DNA from: Schlesneria paludicola DSM 18645
GTDB taxonomy: Bacteria; Planctomycetota; Planctomycetia; Planctomycetales; Planctomycetaceae
Assembly: GCF_000255655.1 (NCBI RefSeq)
Contig: NZ_JH636434.1
Span: 1,406,581-1,470,580, forward strand
Direction: 5' to 3'
Length of the DNA stretch: 64,000 bases
Position numbers and translations under genes: made by a program. Below the pieces are notes generated by a model that did not search any database, was not told the origin of the DNA, and saw nothing but the letters and a program-made list of their open reading frames with translations. Positions 27,872 through 37,063 of this stretch are shown one piece after another. The first letter of the stretch is position 1. Each line of letters starts with the position of its first letter.

Positions 27872-28618
27872 ATGGGTGGAAGGATTGGGATTTTGACTGC
27901 GGATCATCAGGGCCCCTTGTTGAGCACCGAATATCAATGGATGGTTTTCGATGCCGTTGGAACACTCATTCGACCGAATCCATCCGTGGCGGTTGCCTAT
28001 CATTCGATCGCCGTGCGCCACGGATCAAGGCAATCCGTTGACGAGATCGGGCAACGATTTCGTCAATCTTTTCGACAGACCGAAACCGAGACATTTCCCG
28101 GTGGCCCCGACGCCACATCGATCTGGCAATCCAGCGATGCGATTGAAATGGCGCGTTGGCGCTGGATTGTTGAGCAGGTGATTCCCGATGTCCCCTCGAT
28201 CGACGAGTGTTTCACCGAGATGTGGGATCATTTTGCCCGACCGTCATCCTGGGCTTGCTTCGACGATGTGGGTTCAACGCTCCAGGCACTTTCAAACGCG
28301 GGATATCGCCTGGCAATCGCATCGAACTTCGATTCTCGCCTTCATACCGTTTGTAGCGGTCACCCGGAATTGAAATTGATCGAGCAGCGATTTGTGTCGT
28401 CGGAAACGGGTTATCGGAAGCCAGCCCCCGAGTTCTATGCCCAGGTCATTTCTCGTTGTGGCTGTGACGCAAATCAGATATTCATGATCGGTGACGATCT
28501 ACAGCACGATGTGTCGGCCCCGCGTGCCAATGGCATGAACGCCGTATTGATTGACCGACTGAACGCAGGGACGACGGGCAACACGATCAGGTCGCTACAT
28601 CAGTTGCTGAAACACTGA
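27872..28618 (+). CDS. HAD-superfamily hydrolase
   Basis: About 248 residues from ATG 27872; an alternative TTG at 27893 follows a purine-rich stretch and an ATG at 27941 would be very close to motif I. HAD motifs: I FDAVGTL (first aspartate present, second replaced by V), II ASNFDSR, III lysine in GYRKPAPEFY, IV GDDLQHD. The alpha-helical cap lies between I and II. The V in place of the second motif-I aspartate is typical of the dehalogenase/HDHD3-like branch rather than ordinary phosphatases. Substrate unknown. The next gene is also a HAD phosphatase. Confidence 0.8.
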   Translation: MGGRIGILTADHQGPLLSTEYQWMVFDAVGTLIRPNPSVAVAYHSIAVRHGSRQSVDEIGQRFRQSFRQTETETFPGGPDATSIWQSSDAIEMARWRWIVEQVIPDVPSIDECFTEMWDHFARPSSWACFDDVGSTLQALSNAGYRLAIASNFDSRLHTVCSGHPELKLIEQRFVSSETGYRKPAPEFYAQVISRCGCDANQIFMIGDDLQHDVSAPRANGMNAVLIDRLNAGTTGNTIRSLHQLLKH

Positions 28619-28663
28619 GACGACGACTGGCCCCAGTGCGATTTCAGGCCTGAAAATAGTGGT

Positions 28664-28770
28664 CGGGTGGCCGGAGCCGAACAAGCGCAGCGATAGAAAC
28701 CTCGGGGTTTCGGCAAAGCCTTCCAAACCTGGCCACCCGAGAATTTCGGTATGACAACACCCCCTGGGCA
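28664..28770 (+). repeat. Dispersed ~107-bp palindromic element, copy 2
   Basis: CGGGTGGCC (28664-28672) pairs with GGCCACCCG (28731-28739). The interior GGGTTTCGGCAAAGCC and the following GAATTTCGGTATGACA match copy 1 at 6346-6452. The ATG of the next gene lies inside the conserved right flank. Confidence 0.65.
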
Positions 28771-29380
28771 CAAAGGAACTGTATTGGCCCCGCTTCAATC
28801 CCCAAAACTCCGGCAGGCCGTCTTCCTGGATCGCGATGGAACCGTCAACGAAGAGGTCCACTACCTCTCTCAACCGGAGCAGCTCGTATTGCTGCCAACC
28901 GTCGCAGAGACCATCGCCTTGCTCAATCGGCACCAGATTGCCGTGGTCGTTGTCACGAACCAGGCTGGCGTTGCACGCGGCTACTTCCCAGAGCAGCGTC
29001 TCGAACCGATCCATCAGCGACTTCAGATACTCCTTGGAGAACACCAGGCGCGAGTCGACGGCATCTACTACTGTCCCCATCATCCCTCTGCCGGCTTAGG
29101 CCACTACAAGGCCTACTGTGACTGCCGCAAACCGATGCCAGGCATGTTGACCCGCGCCGCGCAGGAATTGGGGCTGGATCTCACGCAATCGCTGATGATT
29201 GGCGATCGCGAAAGCGACCTTCAAGCCGGTGCCGCGGCGGGTTGTCTGACGGCACTCGTGCGAACCGGATACGGACATGAAACGAGCGTGGCGATCGATC
29301 ACAACCGGGTCCGGGGAATCGGCACATTTGATTCCGTCGGCGACGCGGTCGAAGCCTGGTTGGGCCTCAACAAACATTGA
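28751..29380 (+). CDS. gmhB: D-glycero-beta-D-manno-heptose-1,7-bisphosphate 7-phosphatase
   Basis: 209 residues. Motif I FLDRDGTVNEE (about residue 25) and motif II VVTNQAGVARGYF are present. The zinc-site cysteine/histidine set CPHHPS...YCDCRKP identifies GmhB or a close histidinol-phosphatase-like relative; motif IV is GDRESDLQAG. It dephosphorylates heptose bisphosphate on the way to the LPS inner core. The only upstream ATG (28751) lies within the repeat element, and about 23 residues precede motif I. A TTG around codon 12 is the main alternative start. Confidence 0.87.
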   Translation: MTTPPGHKGTVLAPLQSPKLRQAVFLDRDGTVNEEVHYLSQPEQLVLLPTVAETIALLNRHQIAVVVVTNQAGVARGYFPEQRLEPIHQRLQILLGEHQARVDGIYYCPHHPSAGLGHYKAYCDCRKPMPGMLTRAAQELGLDLTQSLMIGDRESDLQAGAAAGCLTALVRTGYGHETSVAIDHNRVRGIGTFDSVGDAVEAWLGLNKH

Positions 29381-29805
29381 TGCATCGCACGGAACGCACA
29401 CGATTCCTCGTTGCCAAGCTCCCGCTTGGCAACGCATCCTGCCTCCTTTTATCTGGCAAGCAGGAACGCCTCCTGCACCGCTCGTCCACATTGCTGGTGT
29501 TGGGGAAGCGTTGCCAATCGACAACTTGGCAACAAGAAATCCCTGGACAGACTCGGGACAAATCGGATTGGCTCGATTTCAGGTGACGGACGAAAGCTGA
29601 CGAGTCCGAGAGCCAGCCTGCAGCCGATGCTCCTGACAACATGTCACTTCAAAGAAAGACCTATTTTTCAAGCGTAAAGTCATCACACACGCCAACGAGA
29701 CGGCGTCGCGCCCGCTCGAGAACATCGTCTTCTCAGAATTCTCATAACGTGCTAAGCTCCCCGCCCCATTCCCAAGCTGTCTCCGAAACTATCTAGGGTG
29801 CAGGA
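29381..29805. other. Intergenic region with palindromic repeat
   Basis: 425 bases without a gene. It has copy 5 of the 26-bp palindrome, and GTTGCCAA (29510-29517) / TTGGCAAC (29526-29533), probably a decayed sixth copy. The rest shows nothing I recognise; it must hold the promoter of the TPR gene. Confidence 0.5.
29409..29434 (+). repeat. 26-bp dispersed palindrome, copy 5
   Basis: CGTTGCCAAGC pairs perfectly with GCTTGGCAACG. Compared with copies 1 and 3 both arms have changed at the same pair. Confidence 0.85.
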
Positions 29806-30801
29806 ATGTTGCCTGATCCTAATGGTGCAATTGCCAATACGATCACAACGATCAGAAACCGAACGCCGGTTTTGACGCCGCGTTCCATTCGCTTGGGCGT
29901 TGTGGCCGTCTTGATCTGCCCCTTGGTGACCGGCTGCCAGTCTCTGCAGAAGCGGTTGAGTCAAGATTCGGCGAAATGCGGGGCTCTATGCGCACAAGCA
30001 CGTGAAGCACGCGAACGAGGGAATGCCGAACAGGCCAACCAGTACCTTGACGAGGCACTCCGTCAGAAACCAACCGACGTCGAAACGCGCCGTCAATTGG
30101 CGGAAACCATGTGGAACTCGGGACGACGCCACGAAGCGGTTGAAGAGTTCGCAGCGCTCCACAATCAACTCCCCAAAGATACCCGGCTCGCCGCCCGTCT
30201 CGCCGTCATGCAGTGGGAAACCAATCGGCGGACCGAAGCCGCTGAAACGGCCGAGTCGGTTCTGAAACTGGATCAAAAGTCGAAAGAAGCATGGCTTGTT
30301 CGAGCCCGTTGCCAGGTTGTTCGCGAAGAATTCGAAGAAGCCATGTCCTCATATATTCAACTCGCACAGTTGGCTCCCGACGACGTCATTCCGATGATCG
30401 AATTGGCGGAACTTCATCTCAAACGAGGTCATCCGGACCGTGCCTGCCCGTTGTTTCGTGCCGCCAGCCAGCATTCCGCAACCACGCCGGAACAACAATC
30501 GGAAATTGAATGGTTGCTGGGAATCTCATACACGCGAAGTCAGCGCTGGTCCCTCGCGGTGCCGGTGCTCGAACGGGCCATCGGACGACGAAAGGCATCG
30601 GCCGAAGATTGGTGCTTTCTCGGATGGGCACGATTGCAGAGCGGTGACGTAACAGGCGCTCAGTCCGACCTTCAACGAGCGGTCCATTGCGATCCCAACT
30701 CTGCGTCGGTTCGATCGCTCGCCAATCAACTCGAGGCGTCGACGGAATCGATGACCGCGCAACGTCGTGTCACTCCGGCCGGACACCACGACCTCGATTG
30801 A
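29806..30801 (+). CDS. TPR-repeat lipoprotein
   Basis: 331 residues. A basic N-terminus and hydrophobic core end in a lipobox (LVTGC, about residue 45). Tetratricopeptide repeats then cover most of the protein, for example ARERGNAEQANQYLDEALRQ, SGRRHEAVEEFAALHNQLP and SGDVTGAQSDLQRAVHCDP. TPR lipoproteins assemble complexes at the outer or inner membrane. The start is supported by AGGG/AGGA upstream. No neighbour suggests a specific partner. Confidence 0.8.
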   Translation: MLPDPNGAIANTITTIRNRTPVLTPRSIRLGVVAVLICPLVTGCQSLQKRLSQDSAKCGALCAQAREARERGNAEQANQYLDEALRQKPTDVETRRQLAETMWNSGRRHEAVEEFAALHNQLPKDTRLAARLAVMQWETNRRTEAAETAESVLKLDQKSKEAWLVRARCQVVREEFEEAMSSYIQLAQLAPDDVIPMIELAELHLKRGHPDRACPLFRAASQHSATTPEQQSEIEWLLGISYTRSQRWSLAVPVLERAIGRRKASAEDWCFLGWARLQSGDVTGAQSDLQRAVHCDPNSASVRSLANQLEASTESMTAQRRVTPAGHHDLD

Positions 30802-30826
30802 CCGCAACATAATTGCATTAAGTCAC

Positions 30827-31057
30827 TTACGGCGAGAAAAAATTCATTCCGCAGTGAGGACAATACGGAAGAAACTTAAGATCGGCATTGCGTTCTGGCC
30901 ACGCGCAGATTTTGCCGGTTATGCCTCGCGTTGCCGGTAAGGCGATTGACGGGGCGACATCAATTGACCAAATCTTCTTAAGTCGATTCGTCGATTTAAC
31001 GCTAAGTTCATCGTGACAATCACAGACGCAACAATTCCATGGGGCAGGAAATTCCAT
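30827..31057 (-). CDS. Possible small zinc-ribbon protein
   Basis: A 76-codon frame with GAGG seven bases before the ATG. It encodes cysteine pairs near both ends (NCCVCDCH and PYCPHCGMNFF), the second looking like a genuine zinc knuckle at the C-terminus. The gap between two plus-strand genes is otherwise empty. Composition is less regular than in neighbouring genes, so it may be chance. Confidence 0.35.
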   Translation of the reverse strand: MEFPAPWNCCVCDCHDELSVKSTNRLKKIWSIDVAPSIALPATRGITGKICAWPERNADLKFLPYCPHCGMNFFSP

Positions 31058-31166
31058 GGAAGCGCCTCGAACACGGTGGTAGTTTTGGAACGTCTGGCAT
31101 CAATGCCCAAGGGATTGCAGCGAGCCGCTGTCGAGAACCATCCTTACAACAGGACGGAACCCCCTC

Positions 31167-31898
31167 ATGAGCCGCTTGTCGACTTCCCAGAATTTCATCC
31201 AGCCCGCAATTCCCGTCAATTCCGCGGGCGCTGGAGCACCGCCACTACCCCAGTGGGTCCTGGCACTTCCCGGTGTCCCTCATCTGGTCAGTCGATTGGG
31301 TGTGACCGAATTTCGACGTCGATTGTTTCACATGACCCCGGCCCTGCTGCCTGTGGGACTTCCCATTATCCCACACTCCGATGTCTGGGGGCCGACTCTC
31401 GTCACCATCATCTTTATCCTCTCCATTTCCGCGCTTGTCCTGGCCGTCACTTTTGGTCACCTGATGAAGCGTCGACGAGAAGAGAATTGGATGGAAGCCG
31501 TCGTGGGATACATGGTTCCCGTGCTGCTTCCACTCGTTATTTTCCCGGGACGCGCCGAGTTTGGCCTGATGACACTCCAGATCATTGCACTCGGTGACGG
31601 ATCGGCAACGTTGGGTGGAATCATGCTGGGTGGACGACGTCTGCCTTGGAATCGCAGCAAAACGTTCTCGGGCTTGTTCTGTTTTGCCATTGTGGGCACG
31701 TTGGCATCGACCTACAGCTTCTGGGGAGAGTCGCGACCTGCAATTCCCGTCGGATCAGCGTTCTTGATCTGCGGTACGGCGGCCCTGCTCGCGGCCTTCG
31801 TCGAATCGTTGCCGATCCGCTCGAATGACAATCTGCGGGTTGGTGTCACGGCGCTCTTCACGGGGGTCTTAATGAGCCAACTGCTCTCCTCCTTCTAA
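31167..31898 (+). CDS. Dolichol/phytol kinase-CDP-diglyceride synthetase-like membrane protein
   Basis: 243 residues with six or seven helices. Motifs LGDGSATLGG near residue 142, KTFSGLFC near 168 and VESLPIRSNDNL near 210 fit the SEC59/DGK1/VTE5 family. That family uses CTP to phosphorylate polyprenols, phytol or diacylglycerol, or forms CDP-lipids. Which substrate applies is not decidable here. Monocistronic, 88 bases before the ABC transporter genes. Confidence 0.72.
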   Translation: MSRLSTSQNFIQPAIPVNSAGAGAPPLPQWVLALPGVPHLVSRLGVTEFRRRLFHMTPALLPVGLPIIPHSDVWGPTLVTIIFILSISALVLAVTFGHLMKRRREENWMEAVVGYMVPVLLPLVIFPGRAEFGLMTLQIIALGDGSATLGGIMLGGRRLPWNRSKTFSGLFCFAIVGTLASTYSFWGESRPAIPVGSAFLICGTAALLAAFVESLPIRSNDNLRVGVTALFTGVLMSQLLSSF

Positions 31899-31986
31899 AT
31901 TCTAAAACAGAGAATTCTGCGGTTCTCTCAAAGTCACAGGTCTGCTACGTTTGCCGAGTTCCTGCGTTGAAGGAGGTTCGTGACGC

Positions 31987-33126
31987 ATGGCGACAGCACA
32001 CTCTTTCACTCGCTCACCACTGGAACGCGGGTGGACTATGGACCTGCGAAAACCGATCGTGAACCGCTCGAAACTCATGTCAGAACCTGTGCCTGATCGA
32101 ACTGATTCAACGACAAGCCTCGTTGACGTCCGTCATTTGCGCAAGAGCTACGGACAGCATCTGGCGGTGAAAGACGTCAGCTTTTCGCTCGAATCGGGCG
32201 AGGTTCTGGGCCTGCTTGGCCCAAACGGTGCTGGCAAAAGCACGACCATGATGATGGTCGCCGGTTTGCTGTCACCCACAAGCGGCGAGATCTTGTTCCA
32301 TGGGCAACCTTTCAACGGTCGGAATCACGATCAGCGAAGACTTTTGGGCGTTGTTCCTCAGGAATACGCGATCTACCAAGAGCTGAACGCGATCGAAAAC
32401 CTGATGTTCTTCGGCAAACTCTATGGCTTGCGAGGAAAAGCGCTCAAAGCACGCTGTGACGAAGTCCTCGACCAGATTGGCCTGGTCGAGAGTGCGCATC
32501 GTCCCTCCGGAAACTACTCGGGCGGCATGAAGCGACGGCTGAACTTTGGTGTGGCCATCATGCATCGCCCGCGAATCCTGATCCTTGATGAACCGACAGT
32601 CGGCGTCGATCCTCAATCGCGATCGCATCTCATGGACTGCGTACGACTCCAGGCCAAAGATGGCGTTGGAATCATCTACGCCAGTCACTACATGGAAGAA
32701 GTGCAGTCGATCTGCGAACGCGTTGCGATCGTGGACCACGGAGAAGTTCTGGCCAACGACTCCATTCCGAATCTGCTGTCCGGCCTGGTGGCGGACCTCT
32801 ATCTCTACGTTGACCGAACGACCGGAGTCGCGAACGAACTTGGCGACTGGGGCCGCCTGGGAACAGGCAGCGACGGCGCGCCGGCCGTGATCTTACAAGG
32901 TGAATTGAACCCGACAGACAATCTCGGTCTGCCTGTTTCGATGGACCGTGGCCAGTTGACGAGTCTGGCCCGCGATGCACGCCCTTCCCCGAGTCTGGCC
33001 TGGCGGCTGCAAGTGGCCTTACACAAACTCGGCAATCTGGGAATCCGCGTCCTAAGGATTGAAACACAGCAATCCAATCTTGAACGGCTATTCCTCCAAT
33101 TGACCGGAAATCGTCTGCGCGATTGA
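31987..33126 (+). CDS. ABC transporter ATP-binding protein (ABC-2 exporter)
   Basis: 379 residues. AAGGAGG ten bases before ATG 31987 decides the start even though about 40 residues precede the ABC domain. Walker A GPNGAGKST, signature YSGGMKRRL, Walker B ILILDEPTVGVD and the switch histidine in YASHYMEE are intact. The C-terminal 100 residues resemble the extension of DrrA/NatA-type exporters. It energises the permease encoded 20 bases downstream. Substrate unknown (drug, lipid or sodium are family options). Confidence 0.92.
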   Translation: MATAHSFTRSPLERGWTMDLRKPIVNRSKLMSEPVPDRTDSTTSLVDVRHLRKSYGQHLAVKDVSFSLESGEVLGLLGPNGAGKSTTMMMVAGLLSPTSGEILFHGQPFNGRNHDQRRLLGVVPQEYAIYQELNAIENLMFFGKLYGLRGKALKARCDEVLDQIGLVESAHRPSGNYSGGMKRRLNFGVAIMHRPRILILDEPTVGVDPQSRSHLMDCVRLQAKDGVGIIYASHYMEEVQSICERVAIVDHGEVLANDSIPNLLSGLVADLYLYVDRTTGVANELGDWGRLGTGSDGAPAVILQGELNPTDNLGLPVSMDRGQLTSLARDARPSPSLAWRLQVALHKLGNLGIRVLRIETQQSNLERLFLQLTGNRLRD

Positions 33127-33145
33127 AGAAGAAGGTGTTCAACGC

Positions 33146-34366
33146 ATGTCGGCCTGGCATATCACTCTGAAGGACCTGTTGCTGCTGACGCATGACAAAC
33201 GTGCGCTGGTATTGCTGCTCGTCCTGCCACTGATGTTCATTTCGATCGTGGGAATGTCGACGGGTCAGTTCTTGACGCGAGACGATGACGCCGATCGATT
33301 CAAGGTTGTGGTCGTCGATCAAAACAAAAGTGAGACCTCTCGCGACTTGATGAAAGAATTTCAGCAACGTCCCGAACTCTCCATGAGTGCCGCCGATTCA
33401 ATCGATTCGGCATTCGACGTCCTGCGACGTGGCGACGCGTCGATGATTCTGATCGTCGGCCCTGAATTCGAAGCGCGCGTCGACGATGTCCGCGTCAGCG
33501 ATATCTTCAATTCGCAGAACGGCCTGACCGCTCAGGGGCCTGCGGCGCTCGATCTCACTTTCGAATCGAAGTTGGGATCATCGGGCGTTGGCCGATTGCT
33601 TGAAGCGGTCCTGTACTCGCAAATCATCAAGTTTGTCGCACCCATCGCGGCGAAAAAGAATCCCGTGACACGCGCCTGGGTTCGCCAGCGAGAAAATGAA
33701 GAAGCGGAAGGCGATCCTGTCGCGGCGGCCCCCACCTCGGCCCAAGTTCGGGTGCAAAACAATTCCGTCTACCTGTGGGTCGTTCCCGGCTTCACGGTCA
33801 TGTTCGCATTTTTTCTGATCAGCATCATGGCTCGCTCGTTCATCATCGAGCGTGACCAAGGGACGCTCCGACGCCTGCTGATGGCGCCCGTAGGCACACT
33901 CCCAGTCCTGGTGGGCAAAACGACGCCATTCTATTTGACGTCTGTGCTGCAATGCGGTTTGCTGTTCGTGTGCGGCCGCCTGTTGTTCGGAATGCCCTGG
34001 GGATCACAGCCGCTGTATTTGATTCCCGTGGTGCTTTGCACGTCGGCGGCGGCCACGTCCTTGGGACTGCTGCTGTCAACCGTTGTGAAATCCGACCAGC
34101 AGGTCTCCTCCTATGGCACGACGCTCATCCTGGTCCTCAGCAGCATCAGCGGCTGTTTCTTTCCGCGCGAATTCTTCCCGAAAGCGATGAAACAGATCAG
34201 TCTCTTCACCCCGCACGCCTGGTCACTGAAAGCCTTTGACGCCGTGCTGACGCAGCCGAACGTCGACCCGCGATTGATCGCGACCTGTTGCGGGATGCTG
34301 CTTCTGTTTGCCGTCACCTGCTTCACCACCGGTTGGTGGCGATTCCGTGCCACGGCACGTGCCTGA
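33146..34366 (+). CDS. ABC-2 type transporter permease
   Basis: 406 residues. One N-terminal helix is followed by an extracytoplasmic domain of about 170 residues, then five helices near the C-terminus with the ABC-2 pattern (FIIERDQGTLRRLLMAP, then GCFFPREFFPKAMKQIS). GAAGAAG lies before the ATG. It forms an exporter with the preceding ATP-binding protein; the pair is a two-gene operon. The large external domain is the usual YhhJ/YbhS-type architecture. Confidence 0.9.
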   Translation: MSAWHITLKDLLLLTHDKRALVLLLVLPLMFISIVGMSTGQFLTRDDDADRFKVVVVDQNKSETSRDLMKEFQQRPELSMSAADSIDSAFDVLRRGDASMILIVGPEFEARVDDVRVSDIFNSQNGLTAQGPAALDLTFESKLGSSGVGRLLEAVLYSQIIKFVAPIAAKKNPVTRAWVRQRENEEAEGDPVAAAPTSAQVRVQNNSVYLWVVPGFTVMFAFFLISIMARSFIIERDQGTLRRLLMAPVGTLPVLVGKTTPFYLTSVLQCGLLFVCGRLLFGMPWGSQPLYLIPVVLCTSAAATSLGLLLSTVVKSDQQVSSYGTTLILVLSSISGCFFPREFFPKAMKQISLFTPHAWSLKAFDAVLTQPNVDPRLIATCCGMLLLFAVTCFTTGWWRFRATARA

Positions 34367-34444
34367 GGCTTTGATCGTCCGGATCGATCCTGCCGCGATT
34401 CGCATGATCAAGCGCCATCGGCCTGCGACGGGCGACCGTGCCTG

Positions 34445-35269
34445 TCAGGACTCGCTCAGCCCACACGATTTCATCAAGCGGCGCGTCGCAGAATAGGCCT
34501 CGGCAACCCAGGATTCGATCTGATCCGGTTCAGGGCTGTATTCGAGTTCAATGGAGATCGCGCCGCTCAATCCCAACTGAGCGATCTCGCGCAAGTAGGG
34601 CTCAAATTGAACCACTCCACGACCTGGCGGAAGGTCGCCGTGGACCTTTCCATCACAGTCTGAAATATGGACATGAATCGCCTTCCCCTTCAGGCGTTTG
34701 ACCTCTTCTGCCGGAACTTGCGCGAGACACAGGTGCGACACATCAATGTTCGCCCGGACGGCATCGTGGTCAACATCGTCGATGAATCGCACCATCGTCT
34801 CGACACTGTTGATCAATGAGAGCGGAAACGGTTCAAGCTCCAAGGCAATCTGAATGCCCAACTCCGCCGCATAGTCGCCAAGTCGCTGACAGTTTTCGAT
34901 CGCGAAACCCCATTGGTCTTCGGGACGAATGACTTCGCGATTCCAGATGTATTCTCCCAGAACCAGCAGCACGTTCTTCGCAGAATACTCGTACGCCAGT
35001 TCCAGATACTGGGTGACTCGATCGACATGGAAACGTTGGACGCTGGGGTTAAAGTCCACTAACCCCGTCGCGACACAACACAAGGAAACGATGGGTAAGT
35101 CCAAGCGTTCACACTCGCGCCGAATCAATTGACGCTCTTGAATCTCGAGATCCAGTGGATCGGCGAATAGATCGATGGTATCGAACCCGATCTCCTTCGT
35201 CTTTTGAATTCCCCACGCCGTATCGCGACCGGCCTGTGCCCAGGCGGAATTGATCAGTCCCAGTTTCAT
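34445..35269 (-). CDS. Xylose-isomerase-like TIM-barrel sugar epimerase/isomerase
   Basis: 274 residues from ATG 35269 (GAGGGAT upstream; the frame is open further but the extra part is not protein-like). Metal residues of the family are visible: glutamate in ALELEPF, aspartate and histidine in ANIDVSHL, histidine in IHVHISDCDG and glutamate in SIELEYS. Such enzymes isomerise or epimerise sugars and inositols. It converges with the ABC permease gene. A Gfo/Idh/MocA oxidoreductase, a frequent partner, is 2 kb away. Confidence 0.83.
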   Translation of the reverse strand: MKLGLINSAWAQAGRDTAWGIQKTKEIGFDTIDLFADPLDLEIQERQLIRRECERLDLPIVSLCCVATGLVDFNPSVQRFHVDRVTQYLELAYEYSAKNVLLVLGEYIWNREVIRPEDQWGFAIENCQRLGDYAAELGIQIALELEPFPLSLINSVETMVRFIDDVDHDAVRANIDVSHLCLAQVPAEEVKRLKGKAIHVHISDCDGKVHGDLPPGRGVVQFEPYLREIAQLGLSGAISIELEYSPEPDQIESWVAEAYSATRRLMKSCGLSES

Positions 35270-35744
35270 GTGTCGAGATCCCTCGTGGTGCTTCAAACCT
35301 GAATTGACACGTCGATGAACGCACAGCAAGCGGGTCAACAGCCTGCGAGCGATCCTCGCGAACCTGCCGGGACCGAGTGGACTCGCATGGCAAGATTCGC
35401 AGTGGTCTGTGTACGCCACACAACATAATTCCCCACGCCATGAAGCGAAAGCCGCGGCAAACGCGAATGCTGAATCAAACAACAGCCATGCCAAGAAACG
35501 GCGCGTTGTACAGATCTCAAGCTGGTGCCGCGCGACACGGAAATCAAAATCGTTCGCAAAAACCGACGTGAAATTCGCAATCATCCAGCAATCCGATTTG
35601 GCACAACTCCTTTCCCCGAAATCGCCTGCAGAAACGTCGTGCGAGTCCAGAAGTCCAGATGTCGTGTACGCGGCATTCGGCTTGCTACAGAACGCTGAAA
35701 ACCGACATCGCCGTTCCGATTCGGATGAGTTCACAGGACGCTTC
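35270..35744. other. Divergent intergenic region
   Basis: 475 bases between divergent starts. The plus-strand frame of the next gene is open back to about 35409, but residues there are low in conservation-like features. I see no repeat, hairpin or small gene. Confidence 0.3.
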
Positions 35745-36374
35745 ATGAGCATTGTCACGTGCAGATCTCATTTGTCGTGCAACGTTCCGTGGCGGGCCGC
35801 GCAACCTTCCGAAACTGGTGTGTTGCACTATGTCGGAGGCGCAACAGGTTCATGGCGCGTCGATCAGATCGAGACCTTCTCAGGCCCGGATCTGACGCCT
35901 GTCTCGCATTTGGAGATTCTGGGTGGTCGCCTTGGACGCGTGCCACAGGGCACCGCTTGGGTGCTGCCAGCCGTCGTCAGCTCAACCCGATATATTACCC
36001 GCGAAGATCCGCGTCCGGCTGAATCGAGTCGATCCCCTGTACCAGAAAGTCGTGAGCCCTCGGCCGCGCTGGTACTCATTCGCAAGTCGGATGAGTGGTG
36101 GAATTTGGCGGGGGCCACGCGGCAAGACATTATTGAAGCGAGGTCGCGTCAAGTCGATGCGCGCCTGCGCATGTTGCCCGCCATTGCACGAAGATTCACG
36201 TTGCATCGCGACGGAAGTGACGCGTTCGACTTCCTGACCTGGTTCGAATTCGATGCCCAGGATTCCGCACTGATTAATGACTTGGCGCGGGCCATTCGGG
36301 CCACGGACGAATGGAACTATGTCGAACGTGAAATCGAAATCCGGCTGTCGAAGCGGGTCATTCATCCTCGCTGA
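35745..36374 (+). CDS. Chlorite-dismutase-family heme protein
   Basis: 209 residues from ATG 35745, after AGGACG. The C-terminal half matches the Cld fold: IRKSDEWWNLAG, then LPAIARRFTLHRDGSDAFDF, LTWFEF and WNYVEREIEIRL. The histidine in TLHRD lies where chlorite dismutases have the proximal heme ligand. The family includes chlorite dismutase and coproheme decarboxylase (HemQ/ChdC). Which activity applies is unclear: the N-terminal half is divergent and I could not place the distal arginine. No perchlorate or heme genes are nearby. Confidence 0.7.
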   Translation: MSIVTCRSHLSCNVPWRAAQPSETGVLHYVGGATGSWRVDQIETFSGPDLTPVSHLEILGGRLGRVPQGTAWVLPAVVSSTRYITREDPRPAESSRSPVPESREPSAALVLIRKSDEWWNLAGATRQDIIEARSRQVDARLRMLPAIARRFTLHRDGSDAFDFLTWFEFDAQDSALINDLARAIRATDEWNYVEREIEIRLSKRVIHPR

Positions 36375-36430
36375 ACGGGGACGTGCGATCGAGCGCGGTC
36401 ACGGTTTTCGATCGGAGCAAAAACAAAAAG

Positions 36431-36456
36431 ACGTCTCGCGTTGAAGCGAGACGTCC
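36431..36456 (-). terminator. greA terminator
   Basis: GACGTCTCGC (36431-36440) pairs with GCGAGACGTC (36447-36456). On the minus strand it is followed by TTTTTGTTTT, a good intrinsic terminator 24 bases after the greA stop. Confidence 0.92.
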
Positions 36457-36479
36457 TGCGCGACCGTAAGGCAAGCAGC

Positions 36480-36959
36480 TTACGTTTCGTCGATCTGCGT
36501 GATCTCGTAGTTCGTCACGCCCCGTGGGGCCTGGAACTCAACCCGGTCGCCCACCTTCTTGTGCATCAGAGCTGTGGCAAGCGGCGACGCCGTCAAAATC
36601 TTCATGACGTCACTCATGTAATCCTCTTCGCCGGGACCGACGAACTCATATTGTTCGATCGACCCGTCGCTCAGATCTTTCACGGTGACGCGCGTTCCGA
36701 AAGTGACCACGCCCTTTGGCAGGGTGGACTTGTCGACAATAAAGCAATCGGCGAGTGTGGCACGCAAAGAATTGATCCGCGCCTGCAGCATTCCCTGGGC
36801 TTCGCGCTGGCCGTGGTATTCAGCGTTCTCGCGCAGATCTCCTTCTGCGCGAGCATCGGCAATTGCCTGAGTAATTCTCGGCATGTCGACCTCTTCGAGA
36901 ATCCGGAGTTCTTCCTTCTTCTTGTCGTAGCCTTCACGAGAAATTGGCTGCCGTTCCAT
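36480..36959 (-). CDS. greA: Transcription elongation factor GreA
   Basis: 159 residues, the usual length. N-terminal coiled coil with the acidic tip motif DARAEGDLRENAEYHGQRE near residue 37, followed by the C-terminal FKBP-like domain (LATALMHKKVGDRVEFQAP). GreA stimulates transcript cleavage in backtracked RNA polymerase. It has its own terminator; single gene. Confidence 0.95.
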   Translation of the reverse strand: MERQPISREGYDKKKEELRILEEVDMPRITQAIADARAEGDLRENAEYHGQREAQGMLQARINSLRATLADCFIVDKSTLPKGVVTFGTRVTVKDLSDGSIEQYEFVGPGEEDYMSDVMKILTASPLATALMHKKVGDRVEFQAPRGVTNYEITQIDET

Positions 36960-37063
36960 CTCTTTTCCCCAGTCTAAAGTCGATCAATCCTGGAATGTCT
37001 GGACGAGCCCGCACTGCGTGAGAACGAGGCGGGCACCCGCCGAATATTCGCGGGCAAAAGGAA

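Noticed and set aside
28751-29380. Histidinol-phosphatase assignment for the HAD enzyme
   Set aside because: The zinc-site pattern fits the GmhB/HisB-N group as a whole, but no histidine genes are near and length matches stand-alone GmhB.
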